Source: UBA6059 sp040222235 | GTDB lineage: Bacteria > Bacteroidota > Bacteroidia > Cytophagales > Cyclobacteriaceae | Length of the DNA stretch: 64,000 nucleotides | Assembly (NCBI GenBank): GCA_040222235.1 | Contig: JAVKDO010000149.1 | Location: 1-64,000, forward strand | Direction: 5' to 3' | Shown: positions 36,421-45,321 of the stretch, in pieces | How positions within the stretch are numbered: position 1 is the first letter of the stretch | Layout of the letters: every line of letters begins with the position of its first letter | The notes under the pieces: generated by a model | What the model was told of the DNA's origin: nothing | Seen by the model: the letters and a program-made list of their open reading frames with translations, nothing else | Databases searched by the model: none | Program-made: the position numbers and the translations under genes

Positions 36421-36936
36421 TTAGTTACTCTTCAAATAGGCATTCAATTGAAGGTTGAGTTCGTTCAATAAAGCGGTAATATCATCAAGATATGCCTTAT
36501 ACTTTTTGATCACCTTACCCTTTTTAAAGTACATCTCACCGCCCGTAAGATCAAAATCTTCCAAGCCCATATCGTACTTGCTATTCAGCTTCAGCTGGAT
36601 AGCAGTGGGTTTGAACTGGTACTGATCCTCTTCGAAGTTGAGACGAATGTGATAATGCGCAATGAAATATTTATCACTTAAGTTCACCGCATTCCATTTA
36701 ATACTGGTTAGTTCGATCATCTCACCCTCGATCTTCTCGTCTATTGATAGTTTGTACTCTTCTTGATTTTCTTCAATCCAGGTCAGCGTTTTTTCATAAA
36801 GTTCACTGCTGGCAAGATGATCGATACTGGATGTACAGAATTTGGGTTCTAATCCATTTGTTGTGATAGCAAAATCACCTTGACCGTAGGCGGTGACTGT
36901 CAATAGTAACCCGATACATAGGATTAAGTATTTCAT
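36421..36936 (-). CDS. Exported hypothetical protein, possibly DUF4468-like
   Basis: 171 residues with a signal peptide (MKYLILCIGLLLTVTAYGQG). The mature part starts with a helix containing YEKTLTWIEENQEEYKLS and continues in alternating strands (YFIAHYHIRLNFEEDQYQ) before a C-terminal helical tail (LLNELNLQLNAYLKS). The layout resembles the DUF4468/TBP-like exported proteins of Bacteroidota, but the match is weak. Periplasmic location inferred. In line with the next upstream gene, 80 bp apart. Confidence 0.65.
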   Translation of the reverse strand: MKYLILCIGLLLTVTAYGQGDFAITTNGLEPKFCTSSIDHLASSELYEKTLTWIEENQEEYKLSIDEKIEGEMIELTSIKWNAVNLSDKYFIAHYHIRLNFEEDQYQFKPTAIQLKLNSKYDMGLEDFDLTGGEMYFKKGKVIKKYKAYLDDITALLNELNLQLNAYLKSN

Positions 36937-37016
36937 TTGCTATAGTACCATTCAGCTAGGTGGAGGTTAGCAGTCTGGCATAGTTGGCGTTCCACACTTT
37001 CACTTGCAATGGACGA

Positions 37017-37379
37017 TTATGCTTTGCTGTTTATGACTTTTCTATCTAATAACTCTTTAATCTTTCTGGCCTGATTAGCCATGGTGGAATCGGTCAACCA
37101 CATACCAAACTTCGATTTTCCATCATGAAAGATAATGTTGGCTTTTTTGTAGGATTCGGCATGTGGGAAAAATGGAACAACATTACAAATACACGTAATT
37201 ACCCTAAGCCATTTGGCGAATCTGGGGAACCATGGATTATTGAGTTCAACGGATTGCAGATCATTATAAGCGTAGTAGCCTGAGTGATCTTCTGTTTGTT
37301 CATCGATCACTTGAAAGCCATTGTCCAATAGCTGGAATTCAATCTTTGGGCTTTTTTTAAGTAGAATGTTTTCCTGCAT
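37017..37379 (-). CDS. Hypothetical protein with one hydrophobic segment
   Basis: 120 residues. A strand-rich N-terminal part (KIEFQLLDNGFQVIDEQ, GYYAYNDLQSVELN) is followed by a moderately hydrophobic stretch (LRVITCICNVVPFFP) and a C-terminal strand-helix (MWLTDSTMANQARKIKELLD). This could be a PH-like fold as in other small Bacteroidota membrane-associated proteins. Not recognised. Same strand as the exported protein gene downstream. Confidence 0.6.
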   Translation of the reverse strand: MQENILLKKSPKIEFQLLDNGFQVIDEQTEDHSGYYAYNDLQSVELNNPWFPRFAKWLRVITCICNVVPFFPHAESYKKANIIFHDGKSKFGMWLTDSTMANQARKIKELLDRKVINSKA

Positions 37380-37527
37380 AATATATCAAGTTAACGATTC
37401 CTCTGAAAGCAAGCAAGACCTGGGAATGTGTATAAAATGAAGCTGAGGAAAGGCTTGGGCAGCAATTGCTCTGCCTCAGCAAGACTTAACAGGATGTATG
37501 CGCTAGAATTCTATACTTTTGCTTCTC

Positions 37528-37755
37528 ATGATTGAATTTATTCAAAATAATCCTGAGTACCTGCTAGTACTGGGTGCTTCCGCGCTCCTTGTATGCAAGA
37601 TCATGAAGATCGTCCTCAGCGTTGACCAAAATGAGGACGATGATCAAGACGATGATGGTGGCATCCCCAATCCTGACCCTGTTTTGGATTTGCCTCCTGG
37701 TGTAGCCCTCCCCGCACCGTCTTCCAAAGAAAAAGCATCAGGTATACTGGCATAG
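37528..37755 (+). CDS. Small membrane protein with acidic linker, overlapping blh antisense
   Basis: 75 residues from the ATG at 37528. One transmembrane helix (YLLVLGASALLVCKIMKIVL), an acidic stretch (DQNEDDDQDDDGG) and a Pro-rich end (IPNPDPVLDLPPGVALPAP). Small proteins of this helix-acidic-DPVLDLPPGV design occur in other Bacteroidota as far as I recall, which favours a real gene. Its 3' 112 bp run antisense to the 3' end of the Blh gene. Function unknown. Confidence 0.6.
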   Translation: MIEFIQNNPEYLLVLGASALLVCKIMKIVLSVDQNEDDDQDDDGGIPNPDPVLDLPPGVALPAPSSKEKASGILA

Positions 37756-38630
37756 TCAGTTTTATAAAATCTGGACATGATGATCGCATGAGGAAGGGTG
37801 ATGATGGATACCAGCACAAAAAAGGAAGTGATGATTGGCCAGGGTAGTGCTGTAAGTTCAAATAGTACTAAAATCAGACCAATACCCGCCCAGCTAATCA
37901 AAGTAAATGGGGTGGCCTCTTTTGACCATTTCTTGAGATTGAACTCCTGTTTGATCTGACTGATTTTACCGATTTGCATCTTTGCCGCATCCCACGAATG
38001 CCAAAATGCAAAGAATATTGCAAACCCGAAAAGTAGCGAAGTGAAGTAGCTAACAATAAACACGAGAATCAGGTCAATAATCTCCTTCCGAAGTATGCGC
38101 CAACCATTGATGGCTAAGCATCCGATCAATAGCGCCACAATGGCGATCAACATCCATGGCGCATAGCTGCCAAACCATGTCAGCCCAGATTCGGATACGA
38201 AGTAAGGCACTATATAATTGGCCACCTCATCTTGATGTGGCAACAGTAGAATGAGTAGGAAAGCTACGCCAGACAGTGATGCAGCGGCATGTGCCAGTTT
38301 GAGATTTTTCTGATAGGCCAGTTGCGCTTCACCGAAGTGATAGGCTGACAGAAGAATAAATGCCATAAACGAAAGTGTCGGGCTCAAAAACCAGCATAAG
38401 CCATAACCAGCCATGATGAGAAGATATCTTACCAGAAATTTCTTACTCAGCCTCTTAGGCTGGGACTGCCCATTATTGAATTGTGCTAACGTATGATCAG
38501 TGGCGCCATGAGGAATCCCAATGAGCAGAATCAGGCCAAAGGCGATGACATACTCCATGGTAGTGCCCATTACCAATCGGTAAATGATTAGTGAAATGAA
38601 TACGACAACCAACTTAAAAAAGAAGGTCAT
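37644..38630 (-). CDS. blh: Brp/Blh-family beta-carotene 15,15'-dioxygenase
   Basis: 328 residues, about eight to nine transmembrane helices. The family His ligands are visible in LIGIPHGATDHTLAQF, SAYHFGEAQL, FAFWHSWDAAKMQ and ITLPHAIIMSRFY. It cleaves beta-carotene into two retinals, supplying the chromophore for the rhodopsin two genes upstream. The start overlaps the end of the lycopene cyclase gene by 17 bp. The last 40 or so residues (after DYASIPDAFSLEDG) are low-complexity Gly/Ser/Pro and overlap the convergent small gene, so the C-terminal tail may be recently extended. Confidence 0.93.
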   Translation of the reverse strand: MTFFFKLVVVFISLIIYRLVMGTTMEYVIAFGLILLIGIPHGATDHTLAQFNNGQSQPKRLSKKFLVRYLLIMAGYGLCWFLSPTLSFMAFILLSAYHFGEAQLAYQKNLKLAHAAASLSGVAFLLILLLPHQDEVANYIVPYFVSESGLTWFGSYAPWMLIAIVALLIGCLAINGWRILRKEIIDLILVFIVSYFTSLLFGFAIFFAFWHSWDAAKMQIGKISQIKQEFNLKKWSKEATPFTLISWAGIGLILVLFELTALPWPIITSFFVLVSIITLPHAIIMSRFYKTDYASIPDAFSLEDGAGRATPGGKSKTGSGLGMPPSSS

Positions 38631-39750
38631 GTCGTAGTTTTTTCGTTAAGCTATTGAGAAAAGGCATCCAGGGAAGCTGACCAAAAATCATCATTTCTTC
38701 TAAAGGATTGGTGTCTTCGTCGAGGAAGCTCAATACCCTTGGCATGGGTTGATTCTTGAAGAGGTACTCCATGATGGGTTTCACCTTTGTCGGGTGCTGC
38801 GCGATGATTTGCAATAGCAGGGTGTCGTAAAAATCAAACCTAAGGTCGGATGTCTTATTTGTTGACTCCCCTTGACCAAGTATTCTTTTGACATGGTCTT
38901 GGACATTGGTAAACGTGTAACCCGTGGTGGGTTTGGTATCACCTCCGGCAGTGCCCACGCGATAGACATTTTTTGAAGGTTGCTCATCAAACTCATAATT
39001 TGTCATAGGAATTTGACCTATTTCTTCATGCTTGATGGTATAGCGGTCTACCGACCAAATCGTTTGAATGTACTGCTGTAATTGGGTACGAAAATAGGAT
39101 TGATCAATCGTCCAATTGGATGTGAATTGGGTATACTCGACCAAGGCCTCATTAGTAGAATAGGGTAGTACGTACCCGAAACAGCATGCCTCTTTCTGCT
39201 CTAATCGGAAATCCATGAGCAGTGGTTTCGCAGGATCAAAAGTCGGATTTTCCGTTTCTATCACCCATCCCAAAAACGATTGAGCAACGGAAATGGCATC
39301 AGCTGTTCTGAGGGAAGGCCTATTGATACTATCGATAACCTTTATTGCGGTGTAATTGCCTAGATCCGTCTCGACTTCTACCAAATCACCTTTGTCGGCT
39401 ATATTTTTTACGCTAGTCTCCAATAAGGAAATGCGCGCATCATCACGAATCAACTGCATGATTTCTTTGTAAAAATCTATGCCATTGATGGTATAGTAGC
39501 GATACGGAAGTATGCTATCGTATTGGATATAATCGTCGGAAGCAAACCCGAGATGATCCCAGATCTGTTGTGTGGCGCATTGATAGTCAGGGGTCTCCTT
39601 AGACCAAAAACTCCACGTCCTGTCGTTGCTATCTTTAGCGTCTTTATCTATTATAAGAAGACGTTCAAAAGGCAACCCAGATCGAAGAAGATGGTTGACG
39701 AAACTTAAACCACCTAACCCTGCACCAGCGACAATATAGTCGTAGTTCAT
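38614..39750 (-). CDS. crtY: Lycopene beta-cyclase
   Basis: 378 residues. The N-terminal FAD/NAD(P)-binding fold has the dinucleotide motif YIVAGAGLGGLSFV, followed by RTWSFWSKE, typical of CrtY/CrtL-type cyclases. Further family regions are YTQFTSNW, EIGQIPMTNY and RVGTAGGDTKPTTGYTF. It cyclises both ends of lycopene to give beta-carotene, the substrate of Blh. Membrane-associated. It lies 60 bp downstream of the rhodopsin gene beyond a strong hairpin and overlaps blh. The earlier carotenoid genes (crtE, crtB, crtI) are not in this window. Confidence 0.93.
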   Translation of the reverse strand: MNYDYIVAGAGLGGLSFVNHLLRSGLPFERLLIIDKDAKDSNDRTWSFWSKETPDYQCATQQIWDHLGFASDDYIQYDSILPYRYYTINGIDFYKEIMQLIRDDARISLLETSVKNIADKGDLVEVETDLGNYTAIKVIDSINRPSLRTADAISVAQSFLGWVIETENPTFDPAKPLLMDFRLEQKEACCFGYVLPYSTNEALVEYTQFTSNWTIDQSYFRTQLQQYIQTIWSVDRYTIKHEEIGQIPMTNYEFDEQPSKNVYRVGTAGGDTKPTTGYTFTNVQDHVKRILGQGESTNKTSDLRFDFYDTLLLQIIAQHPTKVKPIMEYLFKNQPMPRVLSFLDEDTNPLEEMMIFGQLPWMPFLNSLTKKLRHDLLF

Positions 39751-39757
39751 AGGTAGG

Positions 39758-39793
39758 AAATATTTGTCTCACTGTGAGGTGAGACAAATATTT
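39758..39793 (-). promoter_or_regulatory. Strong hairpin between rhodopsin and crtY genes (attenuator/terminator-like)
   Basis: A perfect 15-bp stem, AAATATTTGTCTCAC paired with GTGAGACAAATATTT, with a 6-nt loop. On the transcribed minus strand it follows the rhodopsin stop by 17 nt and ends 7 nt before the crtY start, with the T-rich 3' side TATTT. It could cause partial termination or protect the 3' end of the rhodopsin mRNA, giving much more opsin than enzyme. It could also hide the crtY ribosome-binding region. Confidence 0.75.
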
Positions 39794-39810
39794 ATTTTAG
39801 TGAATCTGGA

Positions 39811-40554
39811 TTATGAAGCTGAAGCCGCAGCTCTCGTCTTAGAAGCGATAGCCAAACCGTAAATGACTAGGCCAAAGCCGATCTTGTTAACCGCATCTCC
39901 TACATTGTAGATGAGATCCATAGAGGCTAATGGAAGTACGCCACTCAATAAGCCGTCTGTTTCGATAGCCATGTAACCAATCGGATAGATGGCCCATCCT
40001 ACAAGTACAAACCAGCCAAGTGACCTAAAGGCGCTTTGAAGTATGGGATCATTAGACCCATCGGCTAGCTTCTTAGCGCTTCCCATCCAGATCTCATAGA
40101 CAATGCCGAGATAGCCGATGGTAGAGATGGCTCCCCAAAGGGCGCTATTTTCCCTAAACACAGTTTCGCCGAGATAACCAGCTACAAGCATCCATACTGA
40201 GTAAAAGATCATCTTCCACATCAAGCCAATTTTAGCACCAAAGGCTTTGAGGATAAGATAAAACTCTACACACATCAATGGCACAGTCAATGTCCAGTCG
40301 ATGTAACGTAATGCGGTAGGCGAATAGCCGTTCTCAATCCAGAACTCCCTCATGTAGTAGTAGTGTACTGCTGCGATGAAGGTAATAATTCCAGATACGA
40401 GCAAAGAGGTTTTCCATTTCCCCTCTACGTTGCTTCTTTCCATGAAGAAGAACACGGTCGCAGCGGCCATAGCCATTGCGCCAACAAAAAACGTGAATCC
40501 TACGTAATCAGTAGGTGACAGGGTGGCTGCCAAAATCGAATTTAGAGTATTCAT
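39811..40554 (-). CDS. Proton-pumping proteorhodopsin/xanthorhodopsin-type rhodopsin
   Basis: 247 residues from the ATG at 40554 (a TTG at 40578 is less likely). Seven helices. The retinal Schiff-base Lys is Lys224 in DAVNKIGFG with counter-ion partner Asp220. Helix C reads RYIDWTLTVPLMCVEFYLIL: proton acceptor Asp86, Thr90 and proton donor Glu97 form the DTE set of outward H+ pumps, not the NDQ set of Na+ pumps. His64 matches the proteorhodopsin His that pairs with the acceptor. Met94 at the tuning position predicts green absorption. Gly141 aligns with Phe152 of green proteorhodopsin and Gly156 of xanthorhodopsin, leaving room for a carotenoid antenna. First gene of the crtY-blh operon. Confidence 0.96.
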   Translation of the reverse strand: MNTLNSILAATLSPTDYVGFTFFVGAMAMAAATVFFFMERSNVEGKWKTSLLVSGIITFIAAVHYYYMREFWIENGYSPTALRYIDWTLTVPLMCVEFYLILKAFGAKIGLMWKMIFYSVWMLVAGYLGETVFRENSALWGAISTIGYLGIVYEIWMGSAKKLADGSNDPILQSAFRSLGWFVLVGWAIYPIGYMAIETDGLLSGVLPLASMDLIYNVGDAVNKIGFGLVIYGLAIASKTRAAASAS

Positions 40555-41120
40555 AGTACTATAAGTTTGTTTGTTCAAATTGGCAACACCCTGTTTTTTT
40601 ATTTTGTTTAATCTTCAATAAAAAGAATTAAACACCACGATTTTTGTATTAGCTGAGCCTACTTCATACAGGAATTGTTCAAATTGTAATTTTCGCTTGT
40701 GATAAACTCATATTCATAATTAGCGATCTTGATATTTTGTTAAATGCCGCTTTTACAAGTTTTTAGAAAACTTATAGACACCATGCTATTGTATAAGGAT
40801 TTTGAGTTTTCATTCAACAGACGAATTGAGGCCTAGAGGGAAGTTTTAACCTCACCACTATTATGAACAGAACTATCGCTCTGAGGTGAAGGATTGTATC
40901 AATTATTAATTCTGCTGATTAAATATTCAGTTGGTCTCATTACAGGAATTCCTGAAGCTCTTCTTTCAGTGTGACGCACTCATGTCGCATGTGCTGTTAT
41001 TAAATGCACTATCACTTTAGTTACGCCCCTTGATGATGAGGGTTCGATGAACGTAACGGTAAATCAAGGCACTGAAAGCAGAATGAAGTGTACCCCTTCG
41101 GCTTTAGCGAGAATGAATTA
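40555..41120. other. 566-bp intergenic region upstream of the rhodopsin gene
   Basis: It contains the presumed rhodopsin promoter (A/T-rich to about 40700) and a degenerate REP hairpin at 40973-40995. I see no ORF, tRNA or clear operator. A specific -33/-7 pair cannot be assigned with confidence. Confidence 0.5.
40973..40995 (+). repeat. Degenerate REP hairpin
   Basis: Matches the RAYT-linked REP (34458-34480) at 18 of 23 positions, keeps TGTCGC and TGTGCT, and is followed by the same GTTAT. It is 6 kb from the transposase, showing that the family is dispersed. Confidence 0.55.
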
Positions 41121-42875
41121 TCAACAAGAGACCTCTTCACTAGCTAGTCTCGCTACATCTTGGTCGATGCATTTTTTGATAGATTTTAATAATTCTTCTC
41201 TCTGAAAAGGTTTCTGAATAAAATCATTGATGCCCACGGCCCTGCATCTATTAATATTCTCTTCATCTACGTTGGCAGATAGGGCTATGATGGGGTGATT
41301 GTAATTGCGTTCGCGGAGTATTGAAGCAACAGTGATCCCGTCCATTTCCGGCATTTGGATATCCAGCAAAATCACATCATATCTCTCATCTTTAGTCTTG
41401 GATAGAGCTTCTTTGCCATTTTCTGCTTTGGTCACAATAGCCCCTAGATTTTGTAGGGTTTTTTCAACCAGCAAGAGATTCAGAGGATTATCATCTACTG
41501 CAAGTATTTTCAGCGTACTGTTAAATGTGGTGTTGAGCTGATCCGCGACATCTTGCCTTTTTATACTACTGACATTTACCCTCGTCATCGAAATAGTAAA
41601 CCAAAACCGAGACCCACTTCCATCGTCCTTCAACGGGCTTTCAAGGCCTATATCTCCTTGCATCAGATGGGCCAGCTGTTTGCAAATAGCTAGTCCTAAC
41701 CCTGAACCCCCATACTTTCTTGTGATTGAGTTGTCCGATTGGGTAAATGTCTCAAAGACTGATTTTTGACGTTCCTTCGCTACACCTATTCCGTCATCCG
41801 TAACTTCACATCTGAAAAGGAATAGACCGTCCTGGGTATCAGTACAACTGAAGGAAACATCAATGGAGCCCTTGTGAGTAAATTTCAATGCATTACTCAC
41901 AAGGTTGAGTAACATCTGATTGAGACGCGTTGGGTCTCCCTTAATTAGGTCAGGCACTGAGTCATCAAAGTCAAAATTGAAGGATACACCTTTTTCACTA
42001 GCGAGATATCTATAAGGCTGGATACTGGAAGTGATGGTTTCCCTAGGATTAAATATTACCTCCTCCAATACCAATTTATCAAGATCGATCTTATTAAGAT
42101 CTAATATGTCGTTGAGTAGCTTAGATAAGTTATCGCCTGAGCCTTTTATGATTTTGAGGTACTCGCGATGCTCTTCATCCACGTTGGTATTCAGCAAGAG
42201 ATCTGTAAAGCCAATAATACCGTTGAGAGGCGTTCGAATCTCATGGCTCATGTTTGAAAGAAATGCGCTCTTCGCTCGATTGGCTTCTTCTGCCGCCTCT
42301 TTTGCTTTGATTAGCTCTTCTTCTGCCGCTTTGGTTTTTGAAATATCCTTGGCGATAATCATAATACCATCCTTCTCACCATTTTGATTAAGGAGAAAGG
42401 AAAATGAAGAGGACGTAGGTATAAAAGTGCCTTGCTTAGTTTGAAAATAAAGCTCAGCGTCATGAAATTTATTATTCCTAGATAGGTCTGTATCTATCTG
42501 GTTCAACAGATCCTTGTTTGCCTGAGTATCGGCAAGAAGTTGCTGCAGATGTTGTTCAAACACTTCCGAATTATCAAAACCCGTCATCTGAGTGAAGGCA
42601 GTATTCGCTTTTTGAACTACCATATTGCAATCCATAATCACCAGCATGTCTATGACCCCATCATAGATACTCTGCATGTGATCTCTAGATACGGTAGAGA
42701 TCTTGAGTTCATCTCCAAGCATGTTGACACCAGAGATGATGGCATCAAGCTCATCGTCTTCTTCAGACATAGGGATCTTATAGCTGAAATTACCTTGAGC
42801 TACTTCGAATATCAGAGTCGATATTTCTTCTATCCTCTGTTTAAGTCTGCTTTTAAAATCCTTTTGTCCTTGCAC
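41121..42875 (-). CDS. Soluble hybrid histidine kinase/response regulator (HAMP-like, PAS, HisKA, HATPase, REC)
   Basis: 584 residues, no transmembrane helix. An N-terminal HAMP-like helical segment (about 10-55, LIFEVAQGNFSYKIPM) precedes a PAS domain (about 65-185, VIDMLVIMDCNMVVQKANTAF). The kinase core has the phospho-His in FLSNMSHEIRTPLNG, an N-box (LNLVSNALKFTHKG) and G-boxes (DDGIGV, GGSGLGLAICKQL). The C-terminal receiver has the acceptor Asp in VILLDIQMPEMDG and the Lys in IQKPF. It needs a phosphotransfer partner encoded elsewhere. It starts 2 bp from the stop of the upstream enzyme gene, as sensor kinases do in CqsA/CqsS- and LqsA/LqsS-type signalling loci. Confidence 0.92.
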   Translation of the reverse strand: MQGQKDFKSRLKQRIEEISTLIFEVAQGNFSYKIPMSEEDDELDAIISGVNMLGDELKISTVSRDHMQSIYDGVIDMLVIMDCNMVVQKANTAFTQMTGFDNSEVFEQHLQQLLADTQANKDLLNQIDTDLSRNNKFHDAELYFQTKQGTFIPTSSSFSFLLNQNGEKDGIMIIAKDISKTKAAEEELIKAKEAAEEANRAKSAFLSNMSHEIRTPLNGIIGFTDLLLNTNVDEEHREYLKIIKGSGDNLSKLLNDILDLNKIDLDKLVLEEVIFNPRETITSSIQPYRYLASEKGVSFNFDFDDSVPDLIKGDPTRLNQMLLNLVSNALKFTHKGSIDVSFSCTDTQDGLFLFRCEVTDDGIGVAKERQKSVFETFTQSDNSITRKYGGSGLGLAICKQLAHLMQGDIGLESPLKDDGSGSRFWFTISMTRVNVSSIKRQDVADQLNTTFNSTLKILAVDDNPLNLLLVEKTLQNLGAIVTKAENGKEALSKTKDERYDVILLDIQMPEMDGITVASILRERNYNHPIIALSANVDEENINRCRAVGINDFIQKPFQREELLKSIKKCIDQDVARLASEEVSC

Positions 42876-42876
42876 T

Positions 42877-45321
42877 TTAGTCTTGTTCTACTGCTAGTGT
42901 TGATCCAATCATTTCCATGATGAAATTATCCTTGGCGTTTACATAAGCCACACGCGGATATACCTTGGCTCCCATCTTTTTCTTTTCTATAGTCGCTGAC
43001 ACACCAAGGTTTACTCTTGGAGCAGACAGAGCTTTGGCTCTTTTCACTGTCTGATACAGCCCCTGTCTATATGCTCCGTACTTATAGACATAATTGTAGT
43101 CTAGTCCCACAAACATCCCACTGTAGGCACCAATGCAGTTCTTATGACAAAACCCATAGCCTATTGGTTTTGGGACTTTTTCATATTCCTCTTTGATCCT
43201 CAAGGTGACAATCTCCCAGTCGGGATCCTTACTGATTTGCTCAAAGAGCTTATCAGGAAAATCAAAACTGTTGATGGCGTAATTTCTACCCTTCACCTGA
43301 CGGAAGAGTTCAATGGCATGCTTCAAATCTGCGTTATCCAATGTCTTCTTTACTTCCACGTCGAAGTACTTTTCGTACCGGCGCACTTCTTCTCTGAAAT
43401 GCTTTTTTCCTCTCTTCGTTAATGTATCAATGAATTGATCCTGTGTCTCCCAGGACAAATCTTCAACGACACATGACTCGGGCATGTCCATTTTTACAAA
43501 TCCTTGTTGGAGCATATAGGTTTTTAACTCCTCATCCTCTGCGGGGAAATCTCTAAAGATTAAATTATTAGCCCCGCACTGATCCTGCAACTTGAACATG
43601 GAATCAATCAACATGAAAAGGGCCTTATTCCAATAGGGTTTCTCACGATTGATGTACAGGTGTTCTCCTTCGGTGAACATACTGCCCATAATGACTGCTT
43701 TGGACGTCAGATAGTAATAGTCACTAGCTCTGGTTTCTTCTATCTGCTTAGATATCGACGCTCTTGAGAACGTGTCATCTTTCCAAATACCGACGATGCA
43801 AAACGTTAGCAGTATTACTTCTCCGGTATGATCTTTTACCATGAAGTATTTGAAGTCCCAGTTGTGCTCGGGTTTTTCATTACCAGAAAAGGAGGTCTGC
43901 AGAAATTGCATCCCATTCCAGTCAAACATCCCTCTATGCCCAAGTCTTTCATTCCAAGTGCTTTCGTCGATCTCTTCAATCTTATCGAAAGTCTCGAGTT
44001 TCAGCTCTTCTGCACTATGAGGTGTATTGGCTTCTTTCTTTTGATCAGATCCAAGAGGGTCTAGTTTAAACGCTTTCCTCACTTTCTCGTGAGTTTGCCC
44101 TACCTCGGCCAGGGAGGCTTCATAATGATGCTCGAGCTTCTGCACCATTTCCTCTATCTGATCATAATCGTTGTTGAGCGATACCGTGATTCTTACGCCT
44201 GTATTTTTTGCCGGTACAGCAGGAAAGGGCGCTGCATTAACGTAGACACCATCTCGACACATTCTCTGGATAAGATTGCTCGTCATGGCCATAGTACCTG
44301 TACCTATAAAAAAGATTGGACTTTCATTGCGCTCAATCAAAGGCAATTGGGTAGCATCAAGGAGCTTGTTACAATAATTTATCCTACTTTCCAGCTCTTT
44401 TTGATGTTCATAAATCTCATCACTCAGGTGCAGCTCGGCAGAAGCAACAGCTGATCCCAGAATAGCGGGTTCTAGTTGGACAGAAAACGTGTTTGGGCCT
44501 CCAAATATCTTTACTGCGTGATGCCATTCTTTGTTGGCGAATAATGTGGCACCTCCGCATGCGCCAAAGGCTTTTCCCAGAGTGGCCGTCAGTATCATTT
44601 TTTCATGGAGCTGATTCCCCAGTTGATCCATTACATAGCCCGTCCCATGCTTACCCTTCCAGCTCGTTCCGTGGGCGTCATCTACGTAGAGATGTAGTTG
44701 CTCATACTTATCAGCCAAGGCGACCATCTCATGAATCGGTGCAAAATCACCGTACATCGAGTACACCCCATCAGCCATGTACCAGATGCGACGATATTTA
44801 TCCTTGAGCTTTATCACCGTATCCTCCAGCATTTGCATGTTGTTGTGACGTATCATCTCGACGTTCACTCCTTTTGGCAATAGCTTTTGTACAGCCGCTT
44901 GCACACTACTATGCACAAGGTGATCCATGATTACTGCCTCATCCTCTCGAATGAGCGTAGGGATCGTGGCGAGATGCGCTATAGTGCAGTTCTTTGAAAC
45001 AACGACTGATGCACCGTACATCTGTTCGAGAGAACTTTCCAGTTGAGCATAAAGTGGGCTAGAGACATAAGACTTTGAGAGGGGAAACTGAGTGCCGTAT
45101 CTATGAATTGCATCGATAGATGCTGCTTTAAGTTTTGGATGATGTTCTAACCGGAGATAGCCGCAGGTTCCAAAATTGAGAGCTTTTTGTCCATTGAGCG
45201 TAATGTGCCTACCGTCAATTACTTCATCTTCCGCATACAAGTGCAAGACGCTATTGTCCTTTGCCAAACTGAATATCTCTGTAGCTGTATCAATGATGTT
45301 ATTGTGTCTAATCTTTGCCAT
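42877..45321 (-). CDS. Alpha-oxoamine-synthase-like PLP enzyme with C-terminal acyltransferase-like region
   Basis: 814 residues. Residues 1-400 are a fold-type I PLP enzyme of the alpha-oxoamine synthase family (8-amino-7-oxononanoate synthase, serine palmitoyltransferase, CqsA/LqsA). The PLP Lys is about residue 250 in LTATLGKAFGACGG, the PLP Asp-His is in LYVDDAHGTSW, and RYGTQFPLSKSYVSSPLY is near the start. Residues about 440-814 form a GNAT/FemAB-like region (YYLTSKAVIMGSMF, NNLIFRDFP, MLQQGFVKMDMPES, YGFCHKN). Such enzymes join an acyl thioester to an amino acid or S-adenosylmethionine with loss of CO2 or adenosyl. The fused region is unlike the single-domain CqsA, LqsA or Spt. It is the first gene of an operon with a hybrid kinase. 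Product unknown. Confidence 0.85.
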   Translation of the reverse strand: MAKIRHNNIIDTATEIFSLAKDNSVLHLYAEDEVIDGRHITLNGQKALNFGTCGYLRLEHHPKLKAASIDAIHRYGTQFPLSKSYVSSPLYAQLESSLEQMYGASVVVSKNCTIAHLATIPTLIREDEAVIMDHLVHSSVQAAVQKLLPKGVNVEMIRHNNMQMLEDTVIKLKDKYRRIWYMADGVYSMYGDFAPIHEMVALADKYEQLHLYVDDAHGTSWKGKHGTGYVMDQLGNQLHEKMILTATLGKAFGACGGATLFANKEWHHAVKIFGGPNTFSVQLEPAILGSAVASAELHLSDEIYEHQKELESRINYCNKLLDATQLPLIERNESPIFFIGTGTMAMTSNLIQRMCRDGVYVNAAPFPAVPAKNTGVRITVSLNNDYDQIEEMVQKLEHHYEASLAEVGQTHEKVRKAFKLDPLGSDQKKEANTPHSAEELKLETFDKIEEIDESTWNERLGHRGMFDWNGMQFLQTSFSGNEKPEHNWDFKYFMVKDHTGEVILLTFCIVGIWKDDTFSRASISKQIEETRASDYYYLTSKAVIMGSMFTEGEHLYINREKPYWNKALFMLIDSMFKLQDQCGANNLIFRDFPAEDEELKTYMLQQGFVKMDMPESCVVEDLSWETQDQFIDTLTKRGKKHFREEVRRYEKYFDVEVKKTLDNADLKHAIELFRQVKGRNYAINSFDFPDKLFEQISKDPDWEIVTLRIKEEYEKVPKPIGYGFCHKNCIGAYSGMFVGLDYNYVYKYGAYRQGLYQTVKRAKALSAPRVNLGVSATIEKKKMGAKVYPRVAYVNAKDNFIMEMIGSTLAVEQD

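Noticed and set aside
39811..40554. Sodium-pumping (NDQ) or chloride-pumping (NTQ) rhodopsin
   Set aside because: Helix C carries Asp86, Thr90 and Glu97, the proton-pump set.
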